This document shows, piece after piece, positions 1-8,095 of a stretch of DNA of 64,000 nt. The notes under the pieces are model-generated. The model saw nothing but the letters and a program-made list of their open reading frames with translations. It did no database searches and was not told the origin of the DNA. Position 1 is the first letter of the stretch; each line of letters begins with the position of its first letter. Source of the DNA: Bradyrhizobium sp. 1(2017) (GTDB taxonomy: Bacteria > Pseudomonadota > Alphaproteobacteria > Rhizobiales > Xanthobacteraceae); the NCBI RefSeq assembly GCF_011602485.2, contig NZ_CP050022.2, positions 2,500,001 through 2,564,000 on the forward strand, given 5' to 3'. A program made the translations under genes and the position numbers.

Positions 1-1
1 G

Positions 2-541
2 CGCAATTCGGAATCGTTTCGCGGCTGCAACGATCTGCATCTCGCTTCCAGCGGCGACATCTATTTCACCGATCAGGGCCAGACCGGCCTGCATGATCCG
101 AGTGGCCGGGTCTATCGCTTGGCATCGAACGGCCGCCTCGATTGCCTGATCGATACCGGCATCAGCCCGAACGGCCTGGTGCTCGACCCGACCGAGACCG
201 TGCTGTTCGTCGCCATGACGCGCGACAATGCGGTGTGGCGGCTGCCTTTCATGAAGGACGGCAGCGTGTCGAAGGTCGGACGCTTCTGCTCGTTGTTCGG
301 CACCAGCGGCCCCGACGGCATGACCATGGATGCCAAAGGCCGCCTCTTCGTCGGCCACGCCTCGCTCGGCCATGTCTTCGTGTTCGCGCCGAACGGCGAA
401 CTGATCGCGCGGATCAAGTCGTGCGCGGGACCGAATTGCACCAATGTCGCGATCGGTGGCGAAAACAAGGATCGCCTCTATATCACGGATTCGTCGACCG
501 GCAGCGTGCTGGTGGCCGACATCAGCGGACTGAACTCTTGA
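2..541 (+). CDS. SMP-30/gluconolactonase-family protein, C-terminal part
   Basis: The reading frame is open from the first base of the window, so the N-terminus lies outside; 179 residues remain. The visible part carries the beta-propeller signatures of SMP-30/gluconolactonase/LRE proteins: a CNDLHLASSGDIYFTDQG strand near the start, then SPNGLVLDPTE and GPDGMTMDAKGRLFVGH, each with the Asn or Asp that binds the divalent metal in this family. Such enzymes open sugar lactones to the free acids. The downstream aldo/keto reductase starts 45 bases after the stop in the same direction, so the two may be cotranscribed in a sugar-oxidation unit. The substrate cannot be read from the sequence. A paralogue lies at 9798-10766. 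Confidence 0.85.
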   Translation, partial: RNSESFRGCNDLHLASSGDIYFTDQGQTGLHDPSGRVYRLASNGRLDCLIDTGISPNGLVLDPTETVLFVAMTRDNAVWRLPFMKDGSVSKVGRFCSLFGTSGPDGMTMDAKGRLFVGHASLGHVFVFAPNGELIARIKSCAGPNCTNVAIGGENKDRLYITDSSTGSVLVADISGLNS

Positions 542-586
542 GCTTGATGACGGTTGCCTGAACAAAATAGACGTAGCGGAGCAGAG

Positions 587-1426
587 ATGAACAAAAATCC
601 GTTCGGCAGGTCCGGCGCCAACGTTTCCGTCATCGGGCAGGGCACCTGGTATCTCGATCACGGCGATCGCAAGCGCGCGATCGCCGCGCTTCAGCGCGGG
701 CTCGACCTCGGCATGACTCACATCGACACCGCCGAGATGTACGGCGATGCCGAGCTCGTCATTGCCGATGCCATCGCGGACCGGCGCGACGAGGTATTCC
801 TCGTTTCAAAAGTGTTGCCGAGCAACGCCTCGCGCCGCGGCACGATCACGGCTTGCGAGCGTTCGCTGAAGCGGCTGAAGACCGATCGCCTCGACTGCTA
901 CCTTCTGCACTGGCGCGGCTCCTGTCCGCTGGAAGACACCGTCGCCGCGTTCGAGGACCTGGTGAAATCCGGCAAGATCAAGTCCTGGGGTGTCTCCAAT
1001 TTCGATGCCGACGATCTCGACGATATTATCGGCGTCGCGGGCGATGGTCGCATCGCCTGCAATCAGGTGCTCTATCATCTCAAGGAGCGCGCAATCGAGC
1101 ATGCAGTGATCCCCTGGTGCGAGCGTCATGGTGTCGCCGTGGTCGCCTATTCGCCGTTCGGCCATGACGATTTCCCGGATGCGCGTAGCCAGGGCGGCGC
1201 CGTCCTCGGGCGCATCGCGGAGGCCCGTCGCGTGACGCCGCGCCAGGTCGCGCTGAGCTTCCTTACCCGTGCAACTACGGTGTTCGCGATCCCGAAGGCA
1301 TCGTCGGCGGAACACGCCGCCGAGAATGCGGCGGCGGGCGATGTCGTGCTGACAAAAGACGAGATTTCGGCGCTCAATGCGGCGTTTCCGCGCGGGCCCA
1401 AGCCGCGCAGCCTACCCATGCTCTAG
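587..1426 (+). CDS. aldo/keto reductase
   Basis: A 279-residue NAD(P)H-dependent aldo/keto reductase. The family tetrad is visible: Asp and Tyr in DTAEMYGDAE, Lys in LVSKVLP and His in YLLHWRG; the phosphate-binding end has VFAIPKASS. The fold is a TIM barrel acting in the cytosol on aldehydes, ketones or sugars. I chose the ATG at 587 because it follows GGAGCAGAG and gives the normal short N-terminus (MNKNPFGRSG); an in-frame ATG at 554 would add 11 unlikely residues. The gene follows the lactonase fragment closely, suggesting a common carbohydrate pathway. Exact substrate unknown. Confidence 0.9.
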   Translation: MNKNPFGRSGANVSVIGQGTWYLDHGDRKRAIAALQRGLDLGMTHIDTAEMYGDAELVIADAIADRRDEVFLVSKVLPSNASRRGTITACERSLKRLKTDRLDCYLLHWRGSCPLEDTVAAFEDLVKSGKIKSWGVSNFDADDLDDIIGVAGDGRIACNQVLYHLKERAIEHAVIPWCERHGVAVVAYSPFGHDDFPDARSQGGAVLGRIAEARRVTPRQVALSFLTRATTVFAIPKASSAEHAAENAAAGDVVLTKDEISALNAAFPRGPKPRSLPML

Positions 1427-1613
1427 AGCGCAAACGCCTATTATTAATGGAGTATTGACGCGCGCGGCGGCTCGCGCATATCGGCATCCTGTTTTCGGAA
1501 GTTGTGAAAGCGGCGCAATTGTCGTTTTTTACGATCGTTCTCGATTCGCATTTTCCCGGGTTCCAGCCGTGACACCGCCGCCCGCCGCAGCCGCAAGGCT
1601 CGACAGTATTCCC

Positions 1614-2558
1614 ATGCCCGCCGTGCCGGAGAAGAAGCAGGAGGCTCGCCGCGCGCCTGCGCGCGTCGATCATCCCTTCAAGGGCATCGCGCTTGTGTTG
1701 CTGTCGACGATCTTCCTCGGTTGCTCCGACGTCACTTCGAAATATCTGTCGTCGAGCCTGCCGTCGATCGAGATCACCTGGATCCGCATGGCCACCTTCG
1801 CGCTGATGTTCACGCCGGTGATGCTGCCCGGCTCGCCGCTGCATGCGATGCGGACCGAACGTCTCGGCCTTCAGTTGATGCGCGGCACGGCGCTGCTCGG
1901 CTCTTCGCTGTTCTTCATCACGGGCTTGAGCTTTCTCCCCATTGCGGAAGCCTCCGCAACCGGCTTCGTCTCGCCGCTGTTTGTCACGGCGCTCTCGATC
2001 ATCTTTCTGAGCGAGAAGGTCGGCATGCGCCGCTGGATCGCGACCGCAATCGGCCTGATCGGTGTGATCATCATCATTCGTCCCGGCTCGAGCGCGTTTC
2101 ACGTTGCCGCGTTCTTTCCGATCGTCTCTGCGTTCTGCTGGGCTGCGGCGTTGATCATGACGCGCATGATGAGCGGTCGTGAAGCCGTGGTTACCACGAT
2201 GGCTTACTCCGCGCTCACGGGCTTCGCGATTATGAGCCTGATGGTGCCGTTCGTCTGGGTGACGCCGAGCTGGAGCTCGATCGGGTTCGGCATCCTGATC
2301 GGTGTTGCCTCGACCGTCGGGCAGTGGATCGTCGTGCTCGCCTATCGCTACGGCGATGCCTCGGTGCTGGCGCCGTTCTCCTACACGCAGTTGCTGTGGG
2401 TCAGCATTCTCGGTTTCTTCATCTTCGGCGAGCTGCCGGATATCTGGACCATCACGGGCGCCGCCTTCATCGTCGCCAGCGGTCTCTACATCGCCCACCG
2501 CGAGCGGGTGCGCCGCGCCCAGCTGCTGGTGCTGGAAGAGCGTTCCCCGAACCCCTGA
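1614..2558 (+). CDS. DMT-superfamily (EamA) transporter
   Basis: A 314-residue inner-membrane protein with about ten hydrophobic helices arranged as two EamA repeats (roughly residues 20-150 and 165-295), typical of drug/metabolite exporters of the RhaT/YdcZ type. Each half ends in the usual glycine-rich helix followed by a short basic stretch. The start is uncertain: the frame remains open upstream, and a GTG at 1569 would add 15 residues (Pro/Ala rich); neither start has a convincing ribosome-binding site. The cytosolic N-terminus is rich in Lys, Glu and Arg. The gene is flanked by an aldo/keto reductase and a zinc alcohol dehydrogenase in the same direction. Transported compound unknown. 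Confidence 0.85.
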   Translation: MPAVPEKKQEARRAPARVDHPFKGIALVLLSTIFLGCSDVTSKYLSSSLPSIEITWIRMATFALMFTPVMLPGSPLHAMRTERLGLQLMRGTALLGSSLFFITGLSFLPIAEASATGFVSPLFVTALSIIFLSEKVGMRRWIATAIGLIGVIIIIRPGSSAFHVAAFFPIVSAFCWAAALIMTRMMSGREAVVTTMAYSALTGFAIMSLMVPFVWVTPSWSSIGFGILIGVASTVGQWIVVLAYRYGDASVLAPFSYTQLLWVSILGFFIFGELPDIWTITGAAFIVASGLYIAHRERVRRAQLLVLEERSPNP

Positions 2559-2618
2559 CGCAAGTTCGCGCGTCCCGCCTCGTGCTATCAATGGCTCCGA
2601 CACCAAGGGGAGGGCCGG

Positions 2619-3698
2619 ATGCGCGCTGCGATTTTCAGGAACGGTGAGATCATCGTCGACCGGATGGCGGAGCCGACGCCGGGCCCCGGTCAGGTGCTGG
2701 TCAAGACGCTCGCCTGCGGCATCTGCGGCTCCGATCTGCACGCGCGCCAGCATGCCCACCGCATGGTGGAGATGGCGCGCAAGAGCGGGCGCACGCCGAT
2801 GGATCTGTCGCGCGACGTCGTGTTCGGCCATGAGTTCTGCTGCGAGGTCGTCGACTATGGTCCCGGCACCGAACGCAGGCTCAAGCCCGGGACGCATGTC
2901 TGCTCGCTGCCCGCGTTGCTGACGCCGGAGGGTATCAAGGGCATCGGCTATTCCAATGATTTCGTCGGCGGCTATGCCGAGCAGATGATCTTGAGCGAGC
3001 CGCTGCTGCTCGAAGTGCCGAATGGTCTTGCGCCGGAACACGCCGCCCTGACCGAGCCGCTCGCCGTCGGCGTTCACGCGGTCGCCAAGGCAAACATCAG
3101 TGGCGGCGAGGTGCCGCTCGTGATCGGCTGCGGCCCGGTCGGGCTCGCGGTGATCGCGGCGCTGAAGCTCAAGGGGCTGCATCCGATCGTCGCCGCCGAC
3201 TATTCGCCGGCACGGCGCGCGCTCGCGGCCAGGCTCGGCGCCGACATTGTCGTCGATCCCAGGGTGTCGCAGCCCTATGCGACCTGGGCCGAGCACGCGC
3301 AGATGTCGGACGCCGAGAAGGCGGCGCGGCCGCCGTTCCAGGCCATGCTCCCGGCGCTGAAGCCCGCGATCATCTTCGAATGTGTCGGCGTGCCCGGCCT
3401 GCTGCAGCAGGTGTTCGAAGGCGCACCGCGTGACGCGCGCATCGTGGTGGTCGGCGTCTGCATGGAGACCGACAAAAGCGAGCCGATGCTCGGCATCATG
3501 AAGGAGCTCAACGTCCAATACGTGCTGGGCTACACGCCGGACGAATTCGCAGGCTCACTGCGCCTGATCGCGGAAGGGCAGGTGGATGCGGCTGCGATGG
3601 TGACGGCCGAAGTGGGCATCGACGGTGTCGCAAAGGCGTTCGCCGATCTTGCCAATCCTGAAACCCACACCAAGATCATCGTGCAGCCGTGGCGGTGA
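2619..3698 (+). CDS. zinc-binding alcohol dehydrogenase family protein (MDR)
   Basis: A 359-residue medium-chain dehydrogenase/reductase. The catalytic zinc site is visible as Cys33 in CGICGSDLH with the nearby Asp39/His41 and as His71-Glu72 in GHEF; the Rossmann motif is VIGCGPVGLAV, followed by an acidic residue in VAADYSP that favours NAD(H). The four-cysteine lobe that binds the structural zinc in classical ADHs is absent: only one Cys occurs in the corresponding stretch. The family oxidises alcohols, polyols or sugar acids. GGGGAGGGCCGG lies just before the ATG. The gene ends opposite ppk2, with a hairpin repeat between them. Substrate not assignable. Confidence 0.88.
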   Translation: MRAAIFRNGEIIVDRMAEPTPGPGQVLVKTLACGICGSDLHARQHAHRMVEMARKSGRTPMDLSRDVVFGHEFCCEVVDYGPGTERRLKPGTHVCSLPALLTPEGIKGIGYSNDFVGGYAEQMILSEPLLLEVPNGLAPEHAALTEPLAVGVHAVAKANISGGEVPLVIGCGPVGLAVIAALKLKGLHPIVAADYSPARRALAARLGADIVVDPRVSQPYATWAEHAQMSDAEKAARPPFQAMLPALKPAIIFECVGVPGLLQQVFEGAPRDARIVVVGVCMETDKSEPMLGIMKELNVQYVLGYTPDEFAGSLRLIAEGQVDAAAMVTAEVGIDGVAKAFADLANPETHTKIIVQPWR

Positions 3699-3716
3699 TT
3701 TTCGCTTCGTACCTTC

Positions 3717-3807
3717 GTAGGGTGGGCAAAGGCGCGTAGCGCCGTGCCCACCATGCGTCCGCGTTCGCGGTGAGAATGGTGGGCACGCTACGCTTTGCCC
3801 ACCCTAC
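3717..3807. repeat. hairpin intergenic repeat, GTAGGGTGGGC family
   Basis: A perfect 15-base inverted repeat: GTAGGGTGGGCAAAG at 3717-3731 and its complement at 3793-3807, with further complementary segments (GTGCCCACCAT and ATGGTGGGCAC) inside. It lies between two convergent genes and could form a strong bidirectional hairpin. A second copy is at 9689-9775, also between convergent genes. Confidence 0.85.
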
Positions 3808-3817
3808 GAGACCTCGC

Positions 3818-4738
3818 TCAATACTTCGCCGGCACGTACATCTCCGGCGGAACCGGGCCGCGCTGATAGTCGGGGTTGCGGACGCGCGGCGGCAGCATCA
3901 CCGGCGCGCGAACGACCTCTTCGTACGGGATCTGGGTCAGCAGATGCGCGATGCAGTTGAGTCGGGCGCGCTTCTTGTCGACGGCATCGACGATCCACCA
4001 CGGTGAGTCCGGCAGGTGGGTGTGCTCAAGCATCGTCTCCTTGGCCTTTGTGTACGCCTCCCAGCGGCTGCGCGCCTCGACGTCCATCGGGCTCAGCTTC
4101 CACTGCTTGAGCGGATCCTTGATGCGCATGGTGAAGCGGAACTGCTGCTCGTCGTCGGTGATCGAGAACCAGTATTTGACCAGGATGATGCCGGAGCGGA
4201 TCAGCATCCGCTCGAACTCGGGCACCGTCTTGAAGAACTCCTGGTACTCCTCCTCCGAGCAGAAGCCCATCACGCGCTCGACGCCGGCGCGGTTGTACCA
4301 GCTGCGGTCGAACAGCACGATCTCGCCGCCGGCCGGCAGGTGCGCGACGTAACGCTGGAAGTACCATTGCGTGCGCTCGCGCTCGCTCGGGGCCGGCAGC
4401 GCGGCGACGCGGCAGATGCGGGGATTGAGGCGCTGGGTGATGCGCTTGATGACGCCGCCCTTGCCGGCGGAATCGCGGCCCTCGAACAACACCACCACCT
4501 TCCTGCGCTCGCTCTGCACCCAGTCCTGGAGCTTGACCAGCTCGCCCTGAAGCCGGAGCAGCTCGCGGAAATAGAGCCTGCGATCGACCGTCGGGCCCGG
4601 CGTGTCGGTCTCGTCCAGGAGCTCGTCGAGCCTGGTGTCATCGAGCTCCATCTCCAGCTCCTCGTCGAGGTCGTCGGCCATTTCCTGGATCATGCGCTCG
4701 CGCTTGGCGGTTTGGGAGGTGCGGTCGGGTGCGGTCAT
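3818..4738 (-). CDS. ppk2: polyphosphate kinase 2 (PPK2)
   Basis: A 306-residue PPK2-family kinase, which transfers phosphate between polyphosphate and nucleoside di- or monophosphates. The Walker A loop is FEGRDSAGKGG (residues 86-95) and the Walker B/lid region is LFDRSWYNRAGVE (142-154), both diagnostic of the family. The single kinase domain and length near 300 place it with the one-domain PPK2 enzymes; residues 15-45 form a very acidic N-terminal extension (MADDLDEELEMELDD). Whether it prefers ADP, GDP or NMPs cannot be decided by eye. It is transcribed towards the zinc alcohol dehydrogenase and has its own upstream region of about 95 bases. Confidence 0.93.
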   Translation of the reverse strand: MTAPDRTSQTAKRERMIQEMADDLDEELEMELDDTRLDELLDETDTPGPTVDRRLYFRELLRLQGELVKLQDWVQSERRKVVVLFEGRDSAGKGGVIKRITQRLNPRICRVAALPAPSERERTQWYFQRYVAHLPAGGEIVLFDRSWYNRAGVERVMGFCSEEEYQEFFKTVPEFERMLIRSGIILVKYWFSITDDEQQFRFTMRIKDPLKQWKLSPMDVEARSRWEAYTKAKETMLEHTHLPDSPWWIVDAVDKKRARLNCIAHLLTQIPYEEVVRAPVMLPPRVRNPDYQRGPVPPEMYVPAKY

Positions 4739-4833
4739 GGGCTTCTTCTCTCGGCTGGGGTGCCAGTGTTACCAACGACCATCGGCGGGCTTTGTTGCGT
4801 CCATGTGACAGCCCGCGACCCCGCCGAAGCAGG

Positions 4834-5295
4834 TCACACCGGCAGCGCGATCGAGTACTTCACCTGGCTCAGCGCAAAGCTGGATTCGATCGAGGCGATG
4901 CCGTCGAGCCGCGTCAGCTTGGTCTTGAGGAAAGTTTCGTAGGAGGCGAGGTCGGCCGCGACGACGCGGAGCAGGTAGTCGCGGTTACCGGTCATCAGAT
5001 AGCACTCCAGCACCTCGTCCCATTTCGAGATCGCGCGCGCGAAGCGGTTGAGGTCCTCCTCCTTCTGCCGCGCCAGCTTGATCGAGATGAACACGCTGAC
5101 ATGCAGCCCCAGTGCCTTCTGGTCGACGGTGGCGATGTAGCGCGAGATGACGCCGCGCTCCTCCAGAAGCTTGACCCGGCGATGGCAGGGTGAGACCGAC
5201 AGTCCGACCTTGTCGGCGAGCTCCTGCATGGTCATGCGGCTGTCGGTCTGGAGGTGGCTGAGGATCTTCCGGTCGATGGCGTCGAGGCTGGGCAT
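4834..5295 (-). CDS. Lrp/AsnC-family transcriptional regulator
   Basis: A 153-residue regulator with an N-terminal helix-turn-helix (LDAIDRKILSHLQTDSRMTM to SPCHRRVKLLEERGVI, residues 4-50) and a C-terminal RAM/AsnC ligand-binding domain (VSVFISIKLARQ to the end). Such proteins bind amino acids and form octamers. The start at 5295 gives the canonical N-terminus MPSLDAIDRKIL; the frame is open much further upstream but only as antisense to the neighbouring gene. It diverges from the E1-type dehydrogenase at 5428 across 132 bases, which suggests that it controls that gene and itself. Confidence 0.93.
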   Translation of the reverse strand: MPSLDAIDRKILSHLQTDSRMTMQELADKVGLSVSPCHRRVKLLEERGVISRYIATVDQKALGLHVSVFISIKLARQKEEDLNRFARAISKWDEVLECYLMTGNRDYLLRVVAADLASYETFLKTKLTRLDGIASIESSFALSQVKYSIALPV

Positions 5296-5427
5296 TGGGA
5301 TGGAACCTGCATTATTGCGAGCATGTTGGTAAACTATCCCAATCATCACGGGGATGTTGCAAGAAATTGAGATATCTGGCGCCTTCCGCAGGCGTATGAT
5401 CGACGGATCAGATTCCGGAGCAGCCCC

Positions 5428-7791
5428 ATGCCCGTCGATTCCGTCCGTCTGGACACATTGACCGCCCTCAGCCGCAAGGCGTTGTGGCTGTCGTCCTGGA
5501 CCATCCACCATGCCAACCACGTCCGCCCGAGCGCGGACGGCCTCAAGGTCGGCGGCCATCAGGCATCGTCCGCTTCGCTCGCCACCATCATGTCGGCGCT
5601 GTATTTCCACGTGCTGAGACCGGAGGATCGCGTCGCGGTGAAGCCGCATGCGAGCCCGGTGTTTCACGCCATCCAGTATCTGTTCGGCCGACAGAGCCGC
5701 GAGAAGCTGGAGAATTTTCGCGGCTTCAAGGGCGCGCAATCCTATCCTTCGCGCACCAAGGACGTCGACGACGTCGATTTCTCCACCGGCTCGGTCGGCC
5801 TCGGCGTCGCGCAGACGCTGTTCGCCTCGGTGGTGCAGGACTACGTCAAGGCGCATGGCTGGATGAAGGATCGCCGCGAAGGGCGGATGATCGCCCTGGT
5901 CGGCGATGCCGAAATGGACGAGGGCAACATCTTCGAAGCCCTCGCGGAAGGCTGGAAGCACGGCCTGCGCAACACCTGGTGGGTAGTCGACTACAACCGC
6001 CAGTCGCTCGACGCCGTCGTGCGCGAAGGGCTCTGGGAAAAGTTCGAGACCATGTTCCGCAATTTCGGCTGGGACGTCGTCATCGTGAAATACGGCCGCC
6101 TGATGCGCGAGGCATTTGCGGAAGCGGGCGGCGAGGCGCTCAAGACCTGGATCGACAATTGCCCGAACGCGCTCTACGCCGCGCTGTGCTTCCAGGGCGG
6201 CGCGGCCTTTCGCAAACATCTTCACGACGAGATCGGCGATCAGGGCCCGATCACCAAGCTGATCGACAAGCGCAGCGACGACGAGCTCCTCGCGCTGATG
6301 TCGAATCTCGGCGGCCACGACATGGCGAGCATGCTGGAGGCCTTCGAATCCATCGATCACGATCGCCCGGTCTGCTTCATCGCCTACACCATCAAGGGCG
6401 TCGGCTTGCCGTTCCAGGGCCACAAGGACAACCACGCTGGCCTGATGACGGTCGCGCAAATGGAGAAGTATCGCGACAGCCAGAACATCCGCCCCGGCCA
6501 CGAATGGGACAAGTTCGAAGGGCTGACCCAGGATCCCTCCGAGCTGGACGCCTTTCTCGCGCGTGTGCCGTTCAACCGGGACGGCCGCCGCCTGAGCGCG
6601 CCGGTCGTCGAGGTGCCGCTGCAGCTTGCGTTCAAGCCGTCGCCGCAGATGTCGACCCAGCAGGGCTTTGGCCTCGTGCTGAATGAGATCGCGCGCAGCG
6701 ACAGCGAGCTGGCAAAGCGCATCGTCACGACCTCGCCCGACGTCACCGTCTCCACCAATCTCGGTCCCTGGGTGAACCGTCGCGGCCTGTTTGCACATGC
6801 AGCGAAGGCAGATTTATTCCGCAGCGAGAAAATTCCATCCACCTACAATTGGGATGCCTCGCCAAAAGGGCAGCATCTCGAGCTCGGCATTGCCGAGATG
6901 AACCTGTTCATCATGCTCTCGGCGCTCGGCCTGTCGCACCAGATCAACGGCGAGCGGCTGTTGCCCGTCGGCACGCTCTACGATCCCTTCATCGAGCGCG
7001 GCCTCGATGCGCTGAACTATGCCTGCTACCAGGATGCGCGCTTCATGGTGGCGGCAACGCCGTCGGGCATCACGCTCGCGCCGGAGGGCGGCGCGCACCA
7101 GTCGATCGCGACGCCGTTGATCGGCATGGCGCAGGATGGGCTTGCCTCGTTCGAGCCGGCCTTCGTCGACGAGCTCGCCGTGATCATGGCTTTCGGCTTC
7201 GAGCACATGCAGCGCGACCCCGGGGAGGGCGGCTCGGTCTATTTGCGCCTCTCCACGCGCAGCATCGAACAGGCGCAGCGGATCATGACCCCGGAGCTGA
7301 GGCAGGGCATCACCGACGGCGCCTATTGGCTGCGCAAGCCGGGCCCGAATGCCGAGGTCGTGATCGCTTATACCGGTGCCGTCGCACCGGAAGCGATCGA
7401 AGCGACCGGCTTCATCGGCGAGAGCCGCCGCGACATCGGCTTGCTCGCGATCACCTCGGCCGACCGCCTGCATGCGGGGTGGACCGCCGCGCGGAAATTG
7501 CGGCGCGATCGCCGCGGCGTGCAGCATCTCAGCCACATCGAGAAACTGCTGGCGCCGTTGCCGCGCGACTGCGGCATCGTGACCGTGATCGACGGCCATC
7601 CCTCCGCGCTCGGCTGGCTCGGCAGCGTCCGCGGCCACCGCGTCGAGGCGCTCGGGGTCGAGCAGTTCGGCCAGACCGGCACGATCGCTGACCTGTACCG
7701 GCACTACGGCATCGACGCCAACGCCATCATCGATGCGGCCGAAAGCCTCACCACCGGCGCGCCGGTGCTGCATCGGAAGATGGCGGTGTAG
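5428..7791 (+). CDS. homodimeric-type 2-oxoacid dehydrogenase E1 / transketolase-like enzyme
   Basis: A 787-residue thiamine-diphosphate enzyme with the full single-chain layout of AceE-type pyruvate dehydrogenase E1. The N-terminal TPP-binding domain has FSTGSVGLGVAQ and GDAEMDEGNIFEAL (the GDG-like Mg/TPP motif, here GDA); the central pyrimidine domain has HLELGIAEMNLF; the C-terminal transketolase domain ends with GQTGTIADLYRHYGID. It is about 100 residues shorter than E. coli AceE. No E2 or E3 gene is nearby. The divergent Lrp-type regulator recalls the mdeR/mdeB arrangement of Pseudomonas putida, where MdeB is an E1-like 2-oxobutyrate dehydrogenase; a role in amino-acid-derived 2-oxoacid oxidation is my inference. 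Confidence 0.85.
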   Translation: MPVDSVRLDTLTALSRKALWLSSWTIHHANHVRPSADGLKVGGHQASSASLATIMSALYFHVLRPEDRVAVKPHASPVFHAIQYLFGRQSREKLENFRGFKGAQSYPSRTKDVDDVDFSTGSVGLGVAQTLFASVVQDYVKAHGWMKDRREGRMIALVGDAEMDEGNIFEALAEGWKHGLRNTWWVVDYNRQSLDAVVREGLWEKFETMFRNFGWDVVIVKYGRLMREAFAEAGGEALKTWIDNCPNALYAALCFQGGAAFRKHLHDEIGDQGPITKLIDKRSDDELLALMSNLGGHDMASMLEAFESIDHDRPVCFIAYTIKGVGLPFQGHKDNHAGLMTVAQMEKYRDSQNIRPGHEWDKFEGLTQDPSELDAFLARVPFNRDGRRLSAPVVEVPLQLAFKPSPQMSTQQGFGLVLNEIARSDSELAKRIVTTSPDVTVSTNLGPWVNRRGLFAHAAKADLFRSEKIPSTYNWDASPKGQHLELGIAEMNLFIMLSALGLSHQINGERLLPVGTLYDPFIERGLDALNYACYQDARFMVAATPSGITLAPEGGAHQSIATPLIGMAQDGLASFEPAFVDELAVIMAFGFEHMQRDPGEGGSVYLRLSTRSIEQAQRIMTPELRQGITDGAYWLRKPGPNAEVVIAYTGAVAPEAIEATGFIGESRRDIGLLAITSADRLHAGWTAARKLRRDRRGVQHLSHIEKLLAPLPRDCGIVTVIDGHPSALGWLGSVRGHRVEALGVEQFGQTGTIADLYRHYGIDANAIIDAAESLTTGAPVLHRKMAV

Positions 7792-7811
7792 TCGCGGTAA
7801 CCGCCGCGTGC

Positions 7812-7947
7812 GCCCCGGCTCTGCGGCACACCGCTGAAAATGCGCTGCGCTGCGTTCCGGGGCACGTGAGCGCGTTTGGACTCGTTATAATCTTGTGCCC
7901 CGGACGCGGCGCGGCATGAAATGGCGCGACGCTGAGCCGGGGCCCAT
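7812..7947. repeat. dispersed intergenic repeat (GCCCCGG/CCGGGGC family)
   Basis: This element occupies most of the 304-base gap between the E1 gene and the aldehyde dehydrogenase. It combines CCCCGGCTCTGCGGCACACC, GCGCTGCGCTGCGTTCCGGG and, 30 bases later, GTGCCCCGGACGCGGCGCGG followed by GCGACGCTGAGCCGGGGCCC. The same blocks, rearranged, occur at 23985-24125. Apart from a TTATAAT-like stretch at about 7884 I see nothing else in the gap except the ribosome-binding site of the next gene. Confidence 0.75.
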
Positions 7948-8095
7948 GGCCGCTTGCCTCGCCTCAAATCGCGTCCCATATTCCGCGCGTCCGCCGCAAC
8001 GCTGGCCCCGCATATGGCGGGTTCAACTGCCGGCGCTTTCGTGCAAGGATGCCTGCCGAAACGCCCCCCTCCAAGCCCCCAAGAAGAGGTTACCG

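Noticed and set aside
1374..3518. Very long open frame on the minus strand opposite the transporter and alcohol dehydrogenase
   Set aside because: It is antisense to two well-supported genes, with a composition full of Arg, His and Gly typical of shadows in high-GC DNA, and no family motif.
5296..6798. Upstream extension of the Lrp regulator on the minus strand (over 500 codons)
   Set aside because: The extension is antisense to the E1 gene and has no domain; the regulator starts normally at 5295.
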